Assembly: GCF_907164555.1 (NCBI RefSeq)
Contig: NZ_CAJQZC010000003.1
Coordinates: 620,001 to 684,000 of the forward strand
Length of the DNA: 64,000 bases
Origin: Paraburkholderia saeva
Lineage (GTDB): Bacteria > Pseudomonadota > Gammaproteobacteria > Burkholderiales > Burkholderiaceae
Reading direction: 5' to 3'
In this document: piece by piece, positions 1 through 9,394 of the stretch
How the letters are laid out: each line of letters starts with the position of its first letter
Numbering within the stretch: position 1 is the first letter of the stretch
Translations under genes and position numbers: made by a program
Notes under the pieces: model-generated
What the model was told of the DNA's origin: nothing
Databases searched by the model: none
Seen by the model: the letters and a program-made list of their open reading frames with translations, nothing else

Positions 1-202
1 GGCTGCCGGTGAAAAGCAGGCCGTCGACGAGGGACAGGATGTCCGTAAAGCACTGGCGCTTGCCGAGCGCGGGCAGCACCACGGCCAGCGCGTTCGATCC
101 CTCGACGATCGCGGCGATATATTTTTCGCCGGTCACATGCGACGGGTGCGCGCCGATCATAATGCTGTCTGCGGTGATGCCAACTGTCGGTTTATTTTGC
201 AT
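1..202 (-). CDS. puuD: PuuD-like gamma-glutamyl-GABA hydrolase, N-terminal part (runs off the window)
   Basis: Only the first 67 codons lie in the window; the gene continues beyond base 1. The translation opens MQNKPTVGIT, then has HPSHVTGEKYI and ends near LVDGLLFTGS. This matches the start of class-I glutamine-amidotransferase-like peptidase C26 proteins (PuuD), which hydrolyse gamma-glutamyl-GABA in the cytosol during putrescine degradation. The ATG at 202 is the first start in frame and the family's N-terminal GIT/GV strand follows at once. The catalytic Cys-His-Glu residues are outside the window, so activity cannot be judged. No other putrescine gene is visible on this side. Another C26 member is the main alternative. 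Confidence 0.8.
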   Translation of the reverse strand, partial: MQNKPTVGITADSIMIGAHPSHVTGEKYIAAIVEGSNALAVVLPALGKRQCFTDILSLVDGLLFTGS

Positions 203-1159
203 GACTAACAGTGTGAAGAAGATCGTGTGCCGAATTGCCGCGTAATGTGACGAAAATAGCTTCACGCACACGCGACACGATTCCGCAGCCGTGCGTCAGG
301 CGCAAAGCCACGAATGGTGCGTGAGGTGGATGTCGTCAGGAAAACCGTTCGACCCGGTTCGCGGCGAAGGCACGCGCGCAGGTAATGCGAATGACGCAGG
401 CGAAACCCGGCACAAGCGCCATGCGCCAACGCAAGCGAACGGATCGAACGATTGAAAGTGGGGAGACGCTACGGCAGCAGCGACGCGACTTCGTCGGTGC
501 GAACGGCGATGAATGCGCGTGCCGAAATGGCGTTGCGACGTCGAACTGAACGGCGGGAAAGGATCGTGAAGACGGACAGATAACGGCGAAGCGTGGGGCT
601 GCCGTGTGCGCCGTCGGCGATGGTACGGTCAGCGCGAGAAACACTCGCTCGCTGACTTCGATCCCACCTTACCAAAGGTACTCGGACTCTCACGATTACA
701 CTCGACTGGACGACATTGAAAACATTGCACGCCTCGCTCTGGCAAACGCAACGGCGTTTGGAGAAACGGGACGCCGGTCATTCGTGCATCCGTTCGCGAA
801 CCGTGGTTCGCGGAATTGCAGCCCACGTTGTTGTGGACCGCAACATCGTCATGACGCTGACCTGTAGTTCAGGATATACGAGCCAATTTCAGCGTCAAAT
901 CATTTCTGGAAGTGCTTGATGAGGGCTTTCCCTGAGGCTTGAGAAATAGGTATGTATCTGGAATATATCGTGCAGCAAGTGATATTTCGAATTCGTTCTG
1001 GTTTTTTTAAAGGCAACGCCGACATCGAAGCGGCTGGAATGATCCATACACGTATCGAGAATAAGAGGCCGATCGTCAACTGCGGGCAGCCGCATACAAG
1101 ATTGGTGTTGGCGACGTCGTTGCCTCCCGGTTATGCCTGCGTATTCCGGGGCCGCACGC
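203..1159. other. Gene-poor interval of about 950 bp
   Basis: No frame here has a family resemblance, a good ribosome binding site and sensible composition together. The first part must hold the promoter of the PuuD-like gene. Bases about 940-1065 are much more AT-rich than the surroundings and include a run of seven T. A short plus-strand frame from 952 runs into the ankyrin gene on the other strand and resembles nothing. No terminator hairpin or insertion-sequence end was recognised. Confidence 0.5.
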
Positions 1160-1708
1160 TCACGACTTCGCCTGCGCCTTCGCAAGAATAGCCGGCGTAT
1201 CCGGCGCGCCCATCCTGTTCGCCGCGTCGAGCGGCGTGAAACCGGCGGTATCGCGCGCGTCGGGATTCGCGCCGTTCGCGATCAGCAGATCGACGATCTC
1301 CGTGCGATTGAACATGGCCGCGATCATCAACGCAGTGCGACCATCGGGTGACGCGCCTTCGACGTCCGCTCCGTTTGCAAGCAGCGTTTTGATCACTTCC
1401 TTGAAGCCCTTGAAAGCGGCGCCGGCAATCGGCGTCTGGCCGTTGTCGTTGCGCAGGTTCGGATCGGCGCCGTGTTCGGCGAGCGTGCGCACGGCGTCGA
1501 CGTGACCGTGATACGCCGCAAGCATCAGCAGGCTGTCGCCTTTCTCGTTGCGAAGATTGGGCGGCACGCCCTTTTCGATCACGACCGCGAGCGTGGCTGC
1601 GTCTCCGCGCCTCGCAAGGTCGAATACTTCGCGTGCGACTTCGATGAGGTCGGGATCGATCGGCGTTGCGGGTTGCGAGGGCGCGGACGGGTCAGATTGG
1701 TGGGTCAC
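1160..1708 (-). CDS. Ankyrin-repeat protein
   Basis: The 182-residue product has an N-terminal helical stretch and about four ankyrin repeats. They show as GDSLLMLAAYHGHVDAVRTL, GQTPIAGAAFKGFKEVIKTL, GRTALMIAAMFNRTEIVDLL and a shorter C-terminal repeat with GFTPLDAA. Ankyrin repeats are protein-binding scaffolds. There is no signal peptide or membrane segment, so it is probably cytosolic. The partner is unknown. I chose the GTG at 1708 because AAGGAG lies seven bases upstream; the frame stays open to 1990 but the extra part is low-complexity and Arg-rich. It is transcribed in the same direction as the TetR gene that follows upstream, 98 bp away. In bacteria such small ankyrin proteins often accompany catalase or regulator genes; none is evident here. 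Confidence 0.85.
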   Translation of the reverse strand: MTHQSDPSAPSQPATPIDPDLIEVAREVFDLARRGDAATLAVVIEKGVPPNLRNEKGDSLLMLAAYHGHVDAVRTLAEHGADPNLRNDNGQTPIAGAAFKGFKEVIKTLLANGADVEGASPDGRTALMIAAMFNRTEIVDLLIANGANPDARDTAGFTPLDAANRMGAPDTPAILAKAQAKS

Positions 1709-1806
1709 AACGGGCTCCTTCAAAGGCACGCGGCGACGGGCGCCGTGGGGACTTCGTTCAGGATACCCAGTTTGCGCGGATGGCGCGCGCCTCTCATGGG
1801 TGAGGC

Positions 1807-2601
1807 TCAGGCCGCGTCCGTGCCTGACGCCTTGCGTGGGGCGCGTCGTGTCGGGCTTGTTGTCGTGCCGGTATGCGCTGTTTTGTGTGCCGCTTCGGCC
1901 GCTTCGAGCTGCCGCGTTGCCTCGCCCACAACGTGACGAAACTGCAGCAGCGCGCCAAGCGAAGCGTCGGGCGGTTGCAGCGCCGACCACAGCGCATCGA
2001 TCAGACGGTCGGCGGTTGCTTCGATATCGATCCGGCGATTGGCCAGCGTCGCGTCCCAGAGCACGTGTTCCATCGGCCCGAATACCATCGAGCGCAATAG
2101 CCGCAATGGCACATCCTGGCGGATCTGTCCGGTTTCCTGCCCTTGCGCCAGCACGCGCATAAGTGGCGCGGTGTAACGCCGTTGCAGTTCAACCAGCGCC
2201 TCGCTGAGTTCGTGCTGACGCGCGCGACCTTCTGACAACACCAGCGAACACAGACCGGTGCCGTTGACCAGCATCAGGCGAAGATGCATCCGCACGATGA
2301 ACGCGAACTGCTGATGCACCGTGCCGTCGCGGGGCAGACCGGACTCGATGGCGTCGATGATCTCGTCATACCAGTCGCCGATCACGCGCGCGCACAGTTC
2401 GCGTTTGCCGCGGAAATAGCTGAACACGGTGGCCTCGGAAATGCCGAGGCGCTGCGCGATTTCCGACGTGGTAGCGCGCTCGTAGCCCTTTTCGGAGAAG
2501 ACGTCACGCCCCGTATGAAGGATTTCCTTCACACGCTGTTGGGACTTGCGCCCGGCCGGCAGACGGCGCGATGGAGGCAGTTCGGCCTTCGGGACGGCCA
2601 T
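1807..2601 (-). CDS. TetR-family regulator, likely local regulator of the liu operon
   Basis: A 264-residue TetR-type repressor. The DNA-binding part spans about residues 20-70, with the helix-turn-helix TSEIAQRLGISEATVFSYF near 45-63. The rest is the all-alpha ligand and dimer domain, followed by a long Thr/Ala/Arg-rich tail from about 235 that is unusual for the family. It is divergent from liuA, and a palindrome lies between the two (2718-2733). TetR proteins called LiuQ regulate leucine degradation in Betaproteobacteria, so this is probably LiuQ-like and would sense a pathway acyl-CoA; that role is inferred from position. The start is uncertain: ATG at 2601 gives MAVPKAE, ATG at 2640 would add 13 residues, and neither has a clear ribosome binding site. 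Confidence 0.85.
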   Translation of the reverse strand: MAVPKAELPPSRRLPAGRKSQQRVKEILHTGRDVFSEKGYERATTSEIAQRLGISEATVFSYFRGKRELCARVIGDWYDEIIDAIESGLPRDGTVHQQFAFIVRMHLRLMLVNGTGLCSLVLSEGRARQHELSEALVELQRRYTAPLMRVLAQGQETGQIRQDVPLRLLRSMVFGPMEHVLWDATLANRRIDIEATADRLIDALWSALQPPDASLGALLQFRHVVGEATRQLEAAEAAHKTAHTGTTTSPTRRAPRKASGTDAA

Positions 2602-2717
2602 GATTTGAGTCCGGTTCAGTTTTAAGCGTTTGATACGCATGACAGGAACCATGTTAGCACGCCATAACCTCGCTGCAAGGTGCTTTTGAGGAAATTGAGC
2701 AAGACTCAAAAAACCTG

Positions 2718-2733
2718 TTGACGTATACGTAAA
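2718..2733. promoter_or_regulatory. Palindromic candidate operator between the TetR gene and liuA
   Basis: The ten bases 2721-2730 are a perfect palindrome (ACGTATACGT). The flanks TTG and AAA extend it to 16 bases with one mismatched pair. It sits 135 bp before liuA and about 117 bp before the TetR start, in the only intergenic region the two share. A dimeric regulator site is the simplest reading. Confidence 0.55.
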
Positions 2734-2868
2734 TGTGGCGTGAAATTCGCCTTGAGCGGCCGCGACGCATGGATCATCATGGGGGCGGCCAGAAAGGATT
2801 GCTGAGCCTCGCTCAGAAAGCCGGCACGCCCGCCAGGGCGGCCGCCACGGAATTCCAGGAGACATCCC

Positions 2869-4050
2869 ATGACGCATCTGCCCGGTTTGCAGTTTCCGCT
2901 TGGTGAAGAAATTGAAATGCTGCGTGACAGCATTGCAGGATTCGCCGCAAAAGAAATCGCTCCGCGTGCCGCCGAAATCGACCGCACCGACCAGTTCCCA
3001 ATGGACCTGTGGCGCAAATTCGGCGACCTCGGTGTGCTGGGCATGACGGTTTCCGAGGAATACGGCGGCGCAAACATGGGCTATACGGCGCATATGGTCG
3101 CGATGGAGGAAATCTCCCGCGCGTCGGCCTCGGTGGGTCTTTCGTATGGCGCGCACTCCAACCTGTGTGTGAACCAGATCCACCGCAACGGCACCGAAGC
3201 GCAAAAGCGCAAATACCTGCCGAAGCTGGTGTCGGGTGAGCACGTCGGCGCGCTTGCGATGAGCGAGCCGAACGCGGGTTCGGACGTGGTCAGCATGAAA
3301 CTGCGCGCCGACAAGAAGGGCGATCGCTATGTGCTGAACGGCACGAAGATGTGGATCACCAACGGCCCCGACTGCGACACGCTCGTGGTCTACGCGAAAA
3401 CGGACATCGAAGCAGGTTCGCGCGGCATTACGGCGTTTATCGTCGAGAAGGGAATGAAAGGCTTTTCGGTCGCGCAGAAGCTCGACAAGCTCGGCATGCG
3501 CGGCTCGCACACCGGCGAACTCGTTTTCGAGAACGTCGAGGTGCCGGAAGAAAACATCCTGGGCCAGCTAAACGGTGGCGTGAAAGTGCTGATGAGCGGG
3601 CTCGACTACGAGCGCGCGGTGCTGGCGGGTGGCCCCACGGGCATCATGGTCGCGGTGATGGATTCGGTCGTGCCGTATATCCACGATCGCAAGCAGTTCG
3701 GTCAGTCGATCGGTGAATTCCAGCTGATTCAGGGCAAGGTCGCGGATCTGTACACCACATTGCAGGCGTGCCGTGCCTATTTGTACGCCGTCGGCCGTCA
3801 GCTCGACACGATTGGCACGGAACATGTCCGCCAGGTGCGCAAGGATTGCGCAGGCGTGATCCTGTACACGGCCGAAAAAGCGACGTGGATGGCCGGCGAG
3901 GCCATCCAGATTCTCGGCGGCAATGGCTATATCAACGAGTATCCGGTGGGGCGTCTGTGGCGCGATGCAAAGCTCTATGAGATCGGCGCCGGCACGAGCG
4001 AAATCCGACGCATGCTGATTGGCCGCGAGTTGTTCGCGGAGACGATGTAA
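2869..4050 (+). CDS. liuA: Isovaleryl-CoA dehydrogenase
   Basis: A 393-residue acyl-CoA dehydrogenase, the usual length. It oxidises isovaleryl-CoA to 3-methylcrotonyl-CoA, passing electrons through FAD to electron-transfer flavoprotein. Visible signatures are [12 protein letters not shown] (about 128-139), the FAD contact WITNG (162-166), and [11 protein letters not shown], whose E248 sits at the catalytic base position typical of isovaleryl-CoA rather than straight-chain dehydrogenases. The C-terminus has [19 protein letters not shown] and the GTSEIRR motif. GGAGA lies 8 bases before the ATG. It is the first gene of liuABCD, divergent from the TetR gene, and probably controlled from the palindrome at 2718-2733. 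Confidence 0.97.
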   Translation: MTHLPGLQFPLGEEIEMLRDSIAGFAAKEIAPRAAEIDRTDQFPMDLWRKFGDLGVLGMTVSEEYGGANMGYTAHMVAMEEISRASASVGLSYGAHSNLCVNQIHRNGTEAQKRKYLPKLVSGEHVGALAMSEPNAGSDVVSMKLRADKKGDRYVLNGTKMWITNGPDCDTLVVYAKTDIEAGSRGITAFIVEKGMKGFSVAQKLDKLGMRGSHTGELVFENVEVPEENILGQLNGGVKVLMSGLDYERAVLAGGPTGIMVAVMDSVVPYIHDRKQFGQSIGEFQLIQGKVADLYTTLQACRAYLYAVGRQLDTIGTEHVRQVRKDCAGVILYTAEKATWMAGEAIQILGGNGYINEYPVGRLWRDAKLYEIGAGTSEIRRMLIGRELFAETM

Positions 4051-4083
4051 GTCTGCCTACGTGCTGAAACGGAGAGCCACGCG

Positions 4084-5691
4084 ATGCCGATCATAGAAAC
4101 AAAACTGAATCCACGCTCGGACGATTTCCGCGCCAACGCGGCGGCGCTGGAGGCCGTGGTCGCCGATCTGAAGGCAAAGATCGAGGCGCTTTCGCTAGGT
4201 GGGGGCGCGGCCGCGCGCGACAAGCATGTGTCGCGCGGCAAGTTGCTGCCGCGCGAGCGCATTGCGCAACTGCTCGATCCGGGTACGCCGTTTCTCGAAC
4301 TGTCGCAGCTTGCGGCGTTCGGCATGTACAACAACGACGCGCCGGGTGCGGGTGTCATCACCGGCATCGGGCGCATCGCCGGGCAGGAATGCATGATCGT
4401 CTGCAACGATGCGACGGTGAAGGGCGGCACGTACTATCCGGTCACGGTCAAGAAACACGTTCGCGCGCAGGAAATTGCCGCGGAAAACCGCTTGCCGTGT
4501 GTGTATCTCGTCGATTCCGGGGGGGCAAATCTGCCGAATCAGGACGACGTGTTTCCAGATCGCGATCACTTCGGCCGCATTTTCTTCAATCAGGCGAATC
4601 TTTCCGCAGATGGCATTCCGCAGATCGCGGTGGTGATGGGCTCGTGCACGGCCGGCGGCGCCTATGTGCCCGCGATGAGCGACGAGTCGATCATCGTGAA
4701 GAACCAGGGCACGATTTTTCTCGGCGGGCCGCCCCTCGTGAAAGCGGCAACCGGTGAAGTGGTGAGCGCCGAAGACCTCGGCGGTGGTGACGTGCATACG
4801 CGTCTTTCCGGTGTCGTCGATCATCTCGCGCAAAACGATGCGCACGCGCTCGCGATTGCGCGCAGCATCGTCGGCAATCTGAACCGTACGAAACAACCGC
4901 CCGTCGTGCTGCGCGAGCCGAAGCCGCCGCGCTATGACGTCAAGAGCATGTACGGCGTGATTCCCGTCGATACGCGCAAGCCGTTCGATATCCGCGAAGT
5001 GATCGCACGTGTCGTGGACGATTCTGCGTTCGACGAATTCAAGGCCCGTTACGGCACCACGCTCGTTTGCGGTTTCGCGCATATCTGGGGGCACCCTGTC
5101 GGCATCATCGCGAACAACGGCATCCTGTTTTCCGAATCCGCGCTAAAAGGCGCGCATTTTATCGAGCTGTGCTGCCAGCGCAAGATTCCGCTCGTGTTCC
5201 TGCAGAACATCACGGGTTTCATGGTGGGCCGCAAGTACGAAAACGAAGGCATCGCGCGCAATGGCGCGAAGATGGTGACGGCGGTTGCCACCGCGAAGGT
5301 GCCGAAGTTCACGGTGATCATCGGCGGCTCGTTCGGCGCGGGCAACTACGGCATGTGCGGTCGCGCGTACTCACCGCGTTTCCTGTGGATGTGGCCCAAC
5401 GCGCGCATTTCGGTGATGGGCGGCGAGCAGGCGGCTTCGGTCCTTGCGACGGTCAAACGCGATGGCATCGAAGGCAAGGGCGGCACATGGACCGCGGAAC
5501 AGGAAGAAGCGTTCAAGCAGCCGATCCGCGAGCAGTACGAGCATCAGGGGCACCCGTATTACGCGAGCGCGCGTCTGTGGGATGACGGCGTGATCGATCC
5601 GGCGCAAACGCGCGATGTGCTGGGTCTGGGTCTGTCCGCGGCGATGAACGCGCCGATCGGCGACACGCGTTTCGGCGTGTTCAGAATGTGA
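4084..5691 (+). CDS. liuB: Methylcrotonyl-CoA carboxylase, carboxyltransferase (beta) subunit
   Basis: A 535-residue carboxyltransferase subunit. It moves CO2 from carboxybiotin on LiuD to 3-methylcrotonyl-CoA, giving 3-methylglutaconyl-CoA. The two crotonase-like halves are visible: the N-terminal one with [20 protein letters not shown] and [16 protein letters not shown], the C-terminal one with [21 protein letters not shown] and [20 protein letters not shown]. This pattern is specific for methylcrotonyl-CoA rather than propionyl-CoA carboxylase beta subunits. GGAG precedes the ATG by about ten bases. It lies 33 bp after liuA and 23 bp before liuC, so the four genes form one operon. Confidence 0.97.
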   Translation: MPIIETKLNPRSDDFRANAAALEAVVADLKAKIEALSLGGGAAARDKHVSRGKLLPRERIAQLLDPGTPFLELSQLAAFGMYNNDAPGAGVITGIGRIAGQECMIVCNDATVKGGTYYPVTVKKHVRAQEIAAENRLPCVYLVDSGGANLPNQDDVFPDRDHFGRIFFNQANLSADGIPQIAVVMGSCTAGGAYVPAMSDESIIVKNQGTIFLGGPPLVKAATGEVVSAEDLGGGDVHTRLSGVVDHLAQNDAHALAIARSIVGNLNRTKQPPVVLREPKPPRYDVKSMYGVIPVDTRKPFDIREVIARVVDDSAFDEFKARYGTTLVCGFAHIWGHPVGIIANNGILFSESALKGAHFIELCCQRKIPLVFLQNITGFMVGRKYENEGIARNGAKMVTAVATAKVPKFTVIIGGSFGAGNYGMCGRAYSPRFLWMWPNARISVMGGEQAASVLATVKRDGIEGKGGTWTAEQEEAFKQPIREQYEHQGHPYYASARLWDDGVIDPAQTRDVLGLGLSAAMNAPIGDTRFGVFRM

Positions 5692-5714
5692 CGCACGCGA
5701 AGGAGTCCAGCAGC

Positions 5715-6500
5715 ATGCAATACGAACATGTGGACGTCGCGGTTTCCGCTCAGGTGGCAACCGTGACGCTGAACCGCCCCGACGTGCGCAACGCGTTCAA
5801 CGAAGCGATGATCGCGGAACTGACCGCCGTGTTCGAATCGATGGGCGAGCGGCAGGACGTGCGCGCGGTTGTTTTGGCCGCGAACGGCAAGGCGTTTTGC
5901 GCAGGGGCGGACCTGAACTGGATGAAGAAGATGGCCGGCTTCTCGGACGACGAGAACCGTGCCGACGCGATGCGTCTCGCGAACATGCTGAGCGCGATCT
6001 ATCGGTGCCCGCAACCCGTGATCGCGCGCGTGAGCGGCGACGCATACGCGGGCGGCATGGGCCTGATCGCGGCCTGCGACATCGTGGTGGCCGTCGATAC
6101 GGCGCGCTTCTGCCTGTCCGAGGCGCGTCTTGGCCTGATTCCCGCGACGATCGCGCCGTACGTCACCCGTGCGCTTGGCGAGCAGGCTTCGCGCCGCTAC
6201 TTCACCACGGCTGAACAGTTCGATTGTGCGACCGCATCGCGGCTCGGGCTGGTGAGCGAAATGGTCGGCGCCGACCAGCTCGACGCGACCGTGCAGCAGC
6301 TCGTCGAGACGCTGATTGCGAACAGCCCGCACGCGGTACGCGAATGCAAGCGGCTCGTTCAGGACGTGGCGGGTCGCCCGCTTGACGCCGCACTGATCGA
6401 AGACACCGCGGCGCGCATCGCGCGCGTACGGGCGAGCGAGGAAGGCCGCGAAGGTGTCGCGTCGTTCCTCGAGAAACGCGCGCCAGCGTGGCGCACCTGA
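5715..6500 (+). CDS. liuC: Methylglutaconyl-CoA hydratase (enoyl-CoA hydratase family)
   Basis: A 261-residue crotonase-fold enzyme. By position in the operon it hydrates 3-methylglutaconyl-CoA to HMG-CoA, the fourth leucine-degradation step. The CoA-binding and oxyanion segment is FCAGADLNWM (61-70). GDAYAGGMGLIAACDIVV follows, then FCLSEARLGLIPATIAPYV with the expected Glu. I chose the ATG at 5715 because AAGGAG lies 10 bases upstream; an in-frame ATG at 5688 overlaps the end of liuB and lacks a binding site. Substrate assignment rests on the neighbours, since sequence alone would fit several enoyl-CoA hydratases. The last operon step, HMG-CoA lyase, is not in the window. Confidence 0.93.
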   Translation: MQYEHVDVAVSAQVATVTLNRPDVRNAFNEAMIAELTAVFESMGERQDVRAVVLAANGKAFCAGADLNWMKKMAGFSDDENRADAMRLANMLSAIYRCPQPVIARVSGDAYAGGMGLIAACDIVVAVDTARFCLSEARLGLIPATIAPYVTRALGEQASRRYFTTAEQFDCATASRLGLVSEMVGADQLDATVQQLVETLIANSPHAVRECKRLVQDVAGRPLDAALIEDTAARIARVRASEEGREGVASFLEKRAPAWRT

Positions 6501-6561
6501 TGCAACGAACGTCGCGTCGTGCGCGAAATCCATCAAGAACAGCCCGGGAGCGAGACACTTC

Positions 6562-8571
6562 ATGTTCAACAAGATCCTGATTGCAAACCGGGGCGAGATT
6601 GCGTGCCGCGTGGCCGCTACCTGCAAGCGGCTCGGCATCGCGAGCGTCGCGGTGTACTCCGATGCGGACGCGAATGCAAAGCACGTCTTCGCTTGCGACG
6701 AGGCGGTCCATATTGGTGGATCGACGGTGTCGGAGAGTTATCTGCGCATCGAACGCATCATCGAGGCCGCGCGCGCAACGGGCGCGCAGGCCGTGCATCC
6801 TGGCTACGGCTTCCTGTCTGAAAACGAAGATTTCGCGCATGCGTGCGAGAAAGCCGGCATCGTGTTTATCGGGCCGCCTGTCAGCGCAATTGCCGCGATG
6901 GGTTCGAAGGCGGCGGCCAAGGCGCTGATGCATTCGGCCGCTGTGCCGCTCGTGCCGGGTTATCACGGCGACGATCAGGATGTGGCGCTGCTGCATCGCG
7001 AAGCCGATTCGATCGGCTACCCGGTGCTGCTCAAGGCGAGCGCGGGCGGTGGCGGCAAGGGCATGCGCGTAGTCGAGCGCAGCGAGGATTTCGCGGCTGC
7101 GCTCGCGTCGTGCAAGCGTGAAGCGGCAAGCAGCTTCGGCAACGACCGGGTCTTGATCGAAAAATACCTGACGCGGCCGCGGCACGTCGAAGTGCAGGTC
7201 TTTGCGGACACACAGGGCGGCGCCGTGTGGCTGTTCGACCGCGACTGCTCGGTGCAGCGCCGCCACCAGAAGGTGCTTGAGGAAGCGCCCGCGCCGGGTC
7301 TCGACACATCGCTGCGTATTGCGATGGGCGAAGCGGCGGTCGCCGCGGCGCGCGCGGTGAATTATGTCGGCGCGGGCACCGTCGAATTCATCATGACCGG
7401 CGACGCGTTCTATTTCATGGAAATGAACACGCGCCTGCAGGTCGAACATCCGGTGACGGAGATGGTGACGGGCCTCGATCTCGTCGAGTGGCAACTGCGG
7501 GTCGCGGCAGGTGAACCGTTGCCGCTGACGCAGGACGAATTGCGCGTCGACGGTCATGCGATCGAGGCGCGCATCTACGCGGAAAATCCCGCGCGCGGAT
7601 TTTTGCCTTCGACTGGCACGCTAAAGCATCTGCGGATGCCGGAAGGTGTCGAGTTCACGCTCGGCGACGCGGGCAACCGCGCGCCCGTGCGTATCGACAG
7701 TGGCGTGCGGGAAGGCGACACGATCACGCCGTTCTACGATCCGATGATCGCGAAGCTGATCGTGCATGGCGCGACACGCGCCGAAGCGCTGTTCCGGATG
7801 AACCGTGCGTTGCATGAGTGCGAGGTGGTCGGGCCGCATACGAACGTCGAATTCCTGCAGCGGATCGTGACGAGCGAGCCGTTTTCATCGGCGGATCTCG
7901 ATACCGGTTTGATCGAGCGACATCACGACGCGCTCTTTGCGCCGCTGCAAAAGCCGTTCACGGAAGCGCTCGCGCTGGCGTGCGGCGCATTGCTGACGCG
8001 CGAAGGCGGCACCGCCCACGGCGCATCGCCCTGGGATGCGCTTTCGCACTGGCGCCTGAATGGCGGCTATACGCAGACGCTTTCGTGGCGCGACGTGGAG
8101 AGCGAAACGGCGTTCTCCGCCACGTTCGCACGTCACGGTGATTCGCAGACACTCGATCACGCGGGCCAGCACGACCCGTTCACGTGGTGGAGTGGTGCAA
8201 ACGCTCACGAGTTCGGCGCGACGATTGGCGACTCACGCGTGACGGGCCGCGTGTTTATCGATGGCGATGTTTTTCACGTGTTTTGCCGGGGTTTTGCGTT
8301 CGCGTTCGAGTGGCAGAACCTCCTTGCCCATGCGGCCGATGCGGAGCACGGCGAAGGCCGGCTCACGGCGCCGATGCCGGGCAAGGTGATCGCGGTGCTG
8401 GTCGAGCCGGGTACCGTGGTGGAAAAAGGTACGCCGCTTATCGTGATGGAAGCCATGAAAATGGAGCACACCATCGGCGCGCCGGCAGCGGGCAAGGTCG
8501 CGGAAGTGTTGTATGCAGTCGGCGATCAGGTGGCCGACGGCGCGCAACTGCTGGTGATGGAAGTAAGCTGA
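6562..8571 (+). CDS. liuD: Methylcrotonyl-CoA carboxylase, biotin carboxylase/biotin carrier (alpha) subunit
   Basis: A 669-residue biotin-dependent carboxylase alpha subunit. The N-terminal biotin carboxylase domain starts FNKILIANRGEIACRV and has the ATP loop KASAGGGGKGMRVV and FMEMNTRLQVEHPVTE. The last 80 residues are the biotinyl domain, with VMEAMKMEH placing the biotinylated lysine near residue 633. Together with LiuB it carboxylates 3-methylcrotonyl-CoA. The ATG at 6562 has GGGAG 11 bases upstream and gives the family-typical start; the frame is open further upstream into a region overlapping liuC. It is the last liu gene; the next gene faces it only 13 bp away, with no clear terminator in between. 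Confidence 0.97.
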   Translation: MFNKILIANRGEIACRVAATCKRLGIASVAVYSDADANAKHVFACDEAVHIGGSTVSESYLRIERIIEAARATGAQAVHPGYGFLSENEDFAHACEKAGIVFIGPPVSAIAAMGSKAAAKALMHSAAVPLVPGYHGDDQDVALLHREADSIGYPVLLKASAGGGGKGMRVVERSEDFAAALASCKREAASSFGNDRVLIEKYLTRPRHVEVQVFADTQGGAVWLFDRDCSVQRRHQKVLEEAPAPGLDTSLRIAMGEAAVAAARAVNYVGAGTVEFIMTGDAFYFMEMNTRLQVEHPVTEMVTGLDLVEWQLRVAAGEPLPLTQDELRVDGHAIEARIYAENPARGFLPSTGTLKHLRMPEGVEFTLGDAGNRAPVRIDSGVREGDTITPFYDPMIAKLIVHGATRAEALFRMNRALHECEVVGPHTNVEFLQRIVTSEPFSSADLDTGLIERHHDALFAPLQKPFTEALALACGALLTREGGTAHGASPWDALSHWRLNGGYTQTLSWRDVESETAFSATFARHGDSQTLDHAGQHDPFTWWSGANAHEFGATIGDSRVTGRVFIDGDVFHVFCRGFAFAFEWQNLLAHAADAEHGEGRLTAPMPGKVIAVLVEPGTVVEKGTPLIVMEAMKMEHTIGAPAAGKVAEVLYAVGDQVADGAQLLVMEVS

Positions 8572-8584
8572 CCGTTAGCGACGA

Positions 8585-9376
8585 TCAGGCGAGGCGCGCG
8601 TAGCCGCAGGCGAGCGCGTCGCTCTCCAGTTGTTCGATGCGTGCGTAGTCCGCGAGCGACAACGTAGAAAACCCCTTCAATCGAAGGCGTTTGGTGCGAG
8701 CAGGATCAGTACGCAGCGCGTGAGTCAGCGCTACCCGAAGTGCTTCGACGATCGATGTGTCAACGCCCTTGCTGGCTATCAGCGGCAGTCCCGGCGACGC
8801 CTGCGTCCACGCCACTTCGCGCACGGCCTGGGCAAGTTGAGGCAACCCGTCGCGTACGAAGGCCATTGTCACGCAATCGATCGCCGCGATATCTGCCCGG
8901 TCTTCCGCAAGCGCCGTTAGTGAGCCGACATGCGAACCGGTAGCGATCATTTCTCCAAAGAACGTGCCATCGCGTGACAGCGGCGCCACGGCGTGTCGCA
9001 ATGCGTTCATTCCACTATTCGAATCGCTCTGGTTGAACGCCACACGCAGACCGCGCGACGCTTCGAGCGAATGAACCGGGCCATCGGCACGCGTAACGAT
9101 CACACTCGAATAGTCTGGACCCGCACAACCCGGCGCATCGAACTCCGGTGTCGCGACCAGTTGCACGGATTCGCGCAGTCCCTGCATCAACGGGTAGCCG
9201 CAGGTCTGCGATATCAGGAGATCCGTACGGCGCCAGAACGCGGGCAGCGGCTCGTGGGTTTCGACGATACGCGTTAGCGGCGCCGCTTCGTGGAGTACAT
9301 CGGCGAGAAACGCGCGCCAGTCCGCGGCGAGCGCGGGCGTCACGTTGTACATAGGCAGCGAGGCGATCCAGTTCAT
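8585..9376 (-). CDS. PhnD/phosphate-type substrate-binding fold protein without a signal peptide
   Basis: A 263-residue protein resembling the substrate-binding domain of phosphonate and phosphate ABC transporters (PhnD/transferrin-like class-II fold). Supporting segments are WRRTDLLISQTCGYPL, GLRVAFNQSDSNSGMNALRHA and IAAIDCVTMAFV, typical of this group. It starts MNWIASLPMYNVTPALAADW, which is already the first beta strand of the fold, so there is no secretion signal and it is probably cytosolic. No permease or ATPase gene is beside it. It ends 13 bp from liuD on the opposite strand. Proteins of this kind occur as orphan binding proteins; a sensing or scavenging role is possible but unproven. 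Confidence 0.75.
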   Translation of the reverse strand: MNWIASLPMYNVTPALAADWRAFLADVLHEAAPLTRIVETHEPLPAFWRRTDLLISQTCGYPLMQGLRESVQLVATPEFDAPGCAGPDYSSVIVTRADGPVHSLEASRGLRVAFNQSDSNSGMNALRHAVAPLSRDGTFFGEMIATGSHVGSLTALAEDRADIAAIDCVTMAFVRDGLPQLAQAVREVAWTQASPGLPLIASKGVDTSIVEALRVALTHALRTDPARTKRLRLKGFSTLSLADYARIEQLESDALACGYARLA

Positions 9377-9394
9377 GCCGCCGATTCTGGCATA

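Noticed and set aside
952..1191. Plus-strand frame of 79 codons before the ankyrin gene
   Set aside because: It overlaps the end of the ankyrin gene, has no family resemblance and follows the composition of the surroundings; I kept only the remark on AT content.
1807..3510. TetR frame extended upstream to 3510
   Set aside because: The extra 303 residues would be antisense to liuA and have no family resemblance; the HTH starts about 20 residues after the ATG at 2601.
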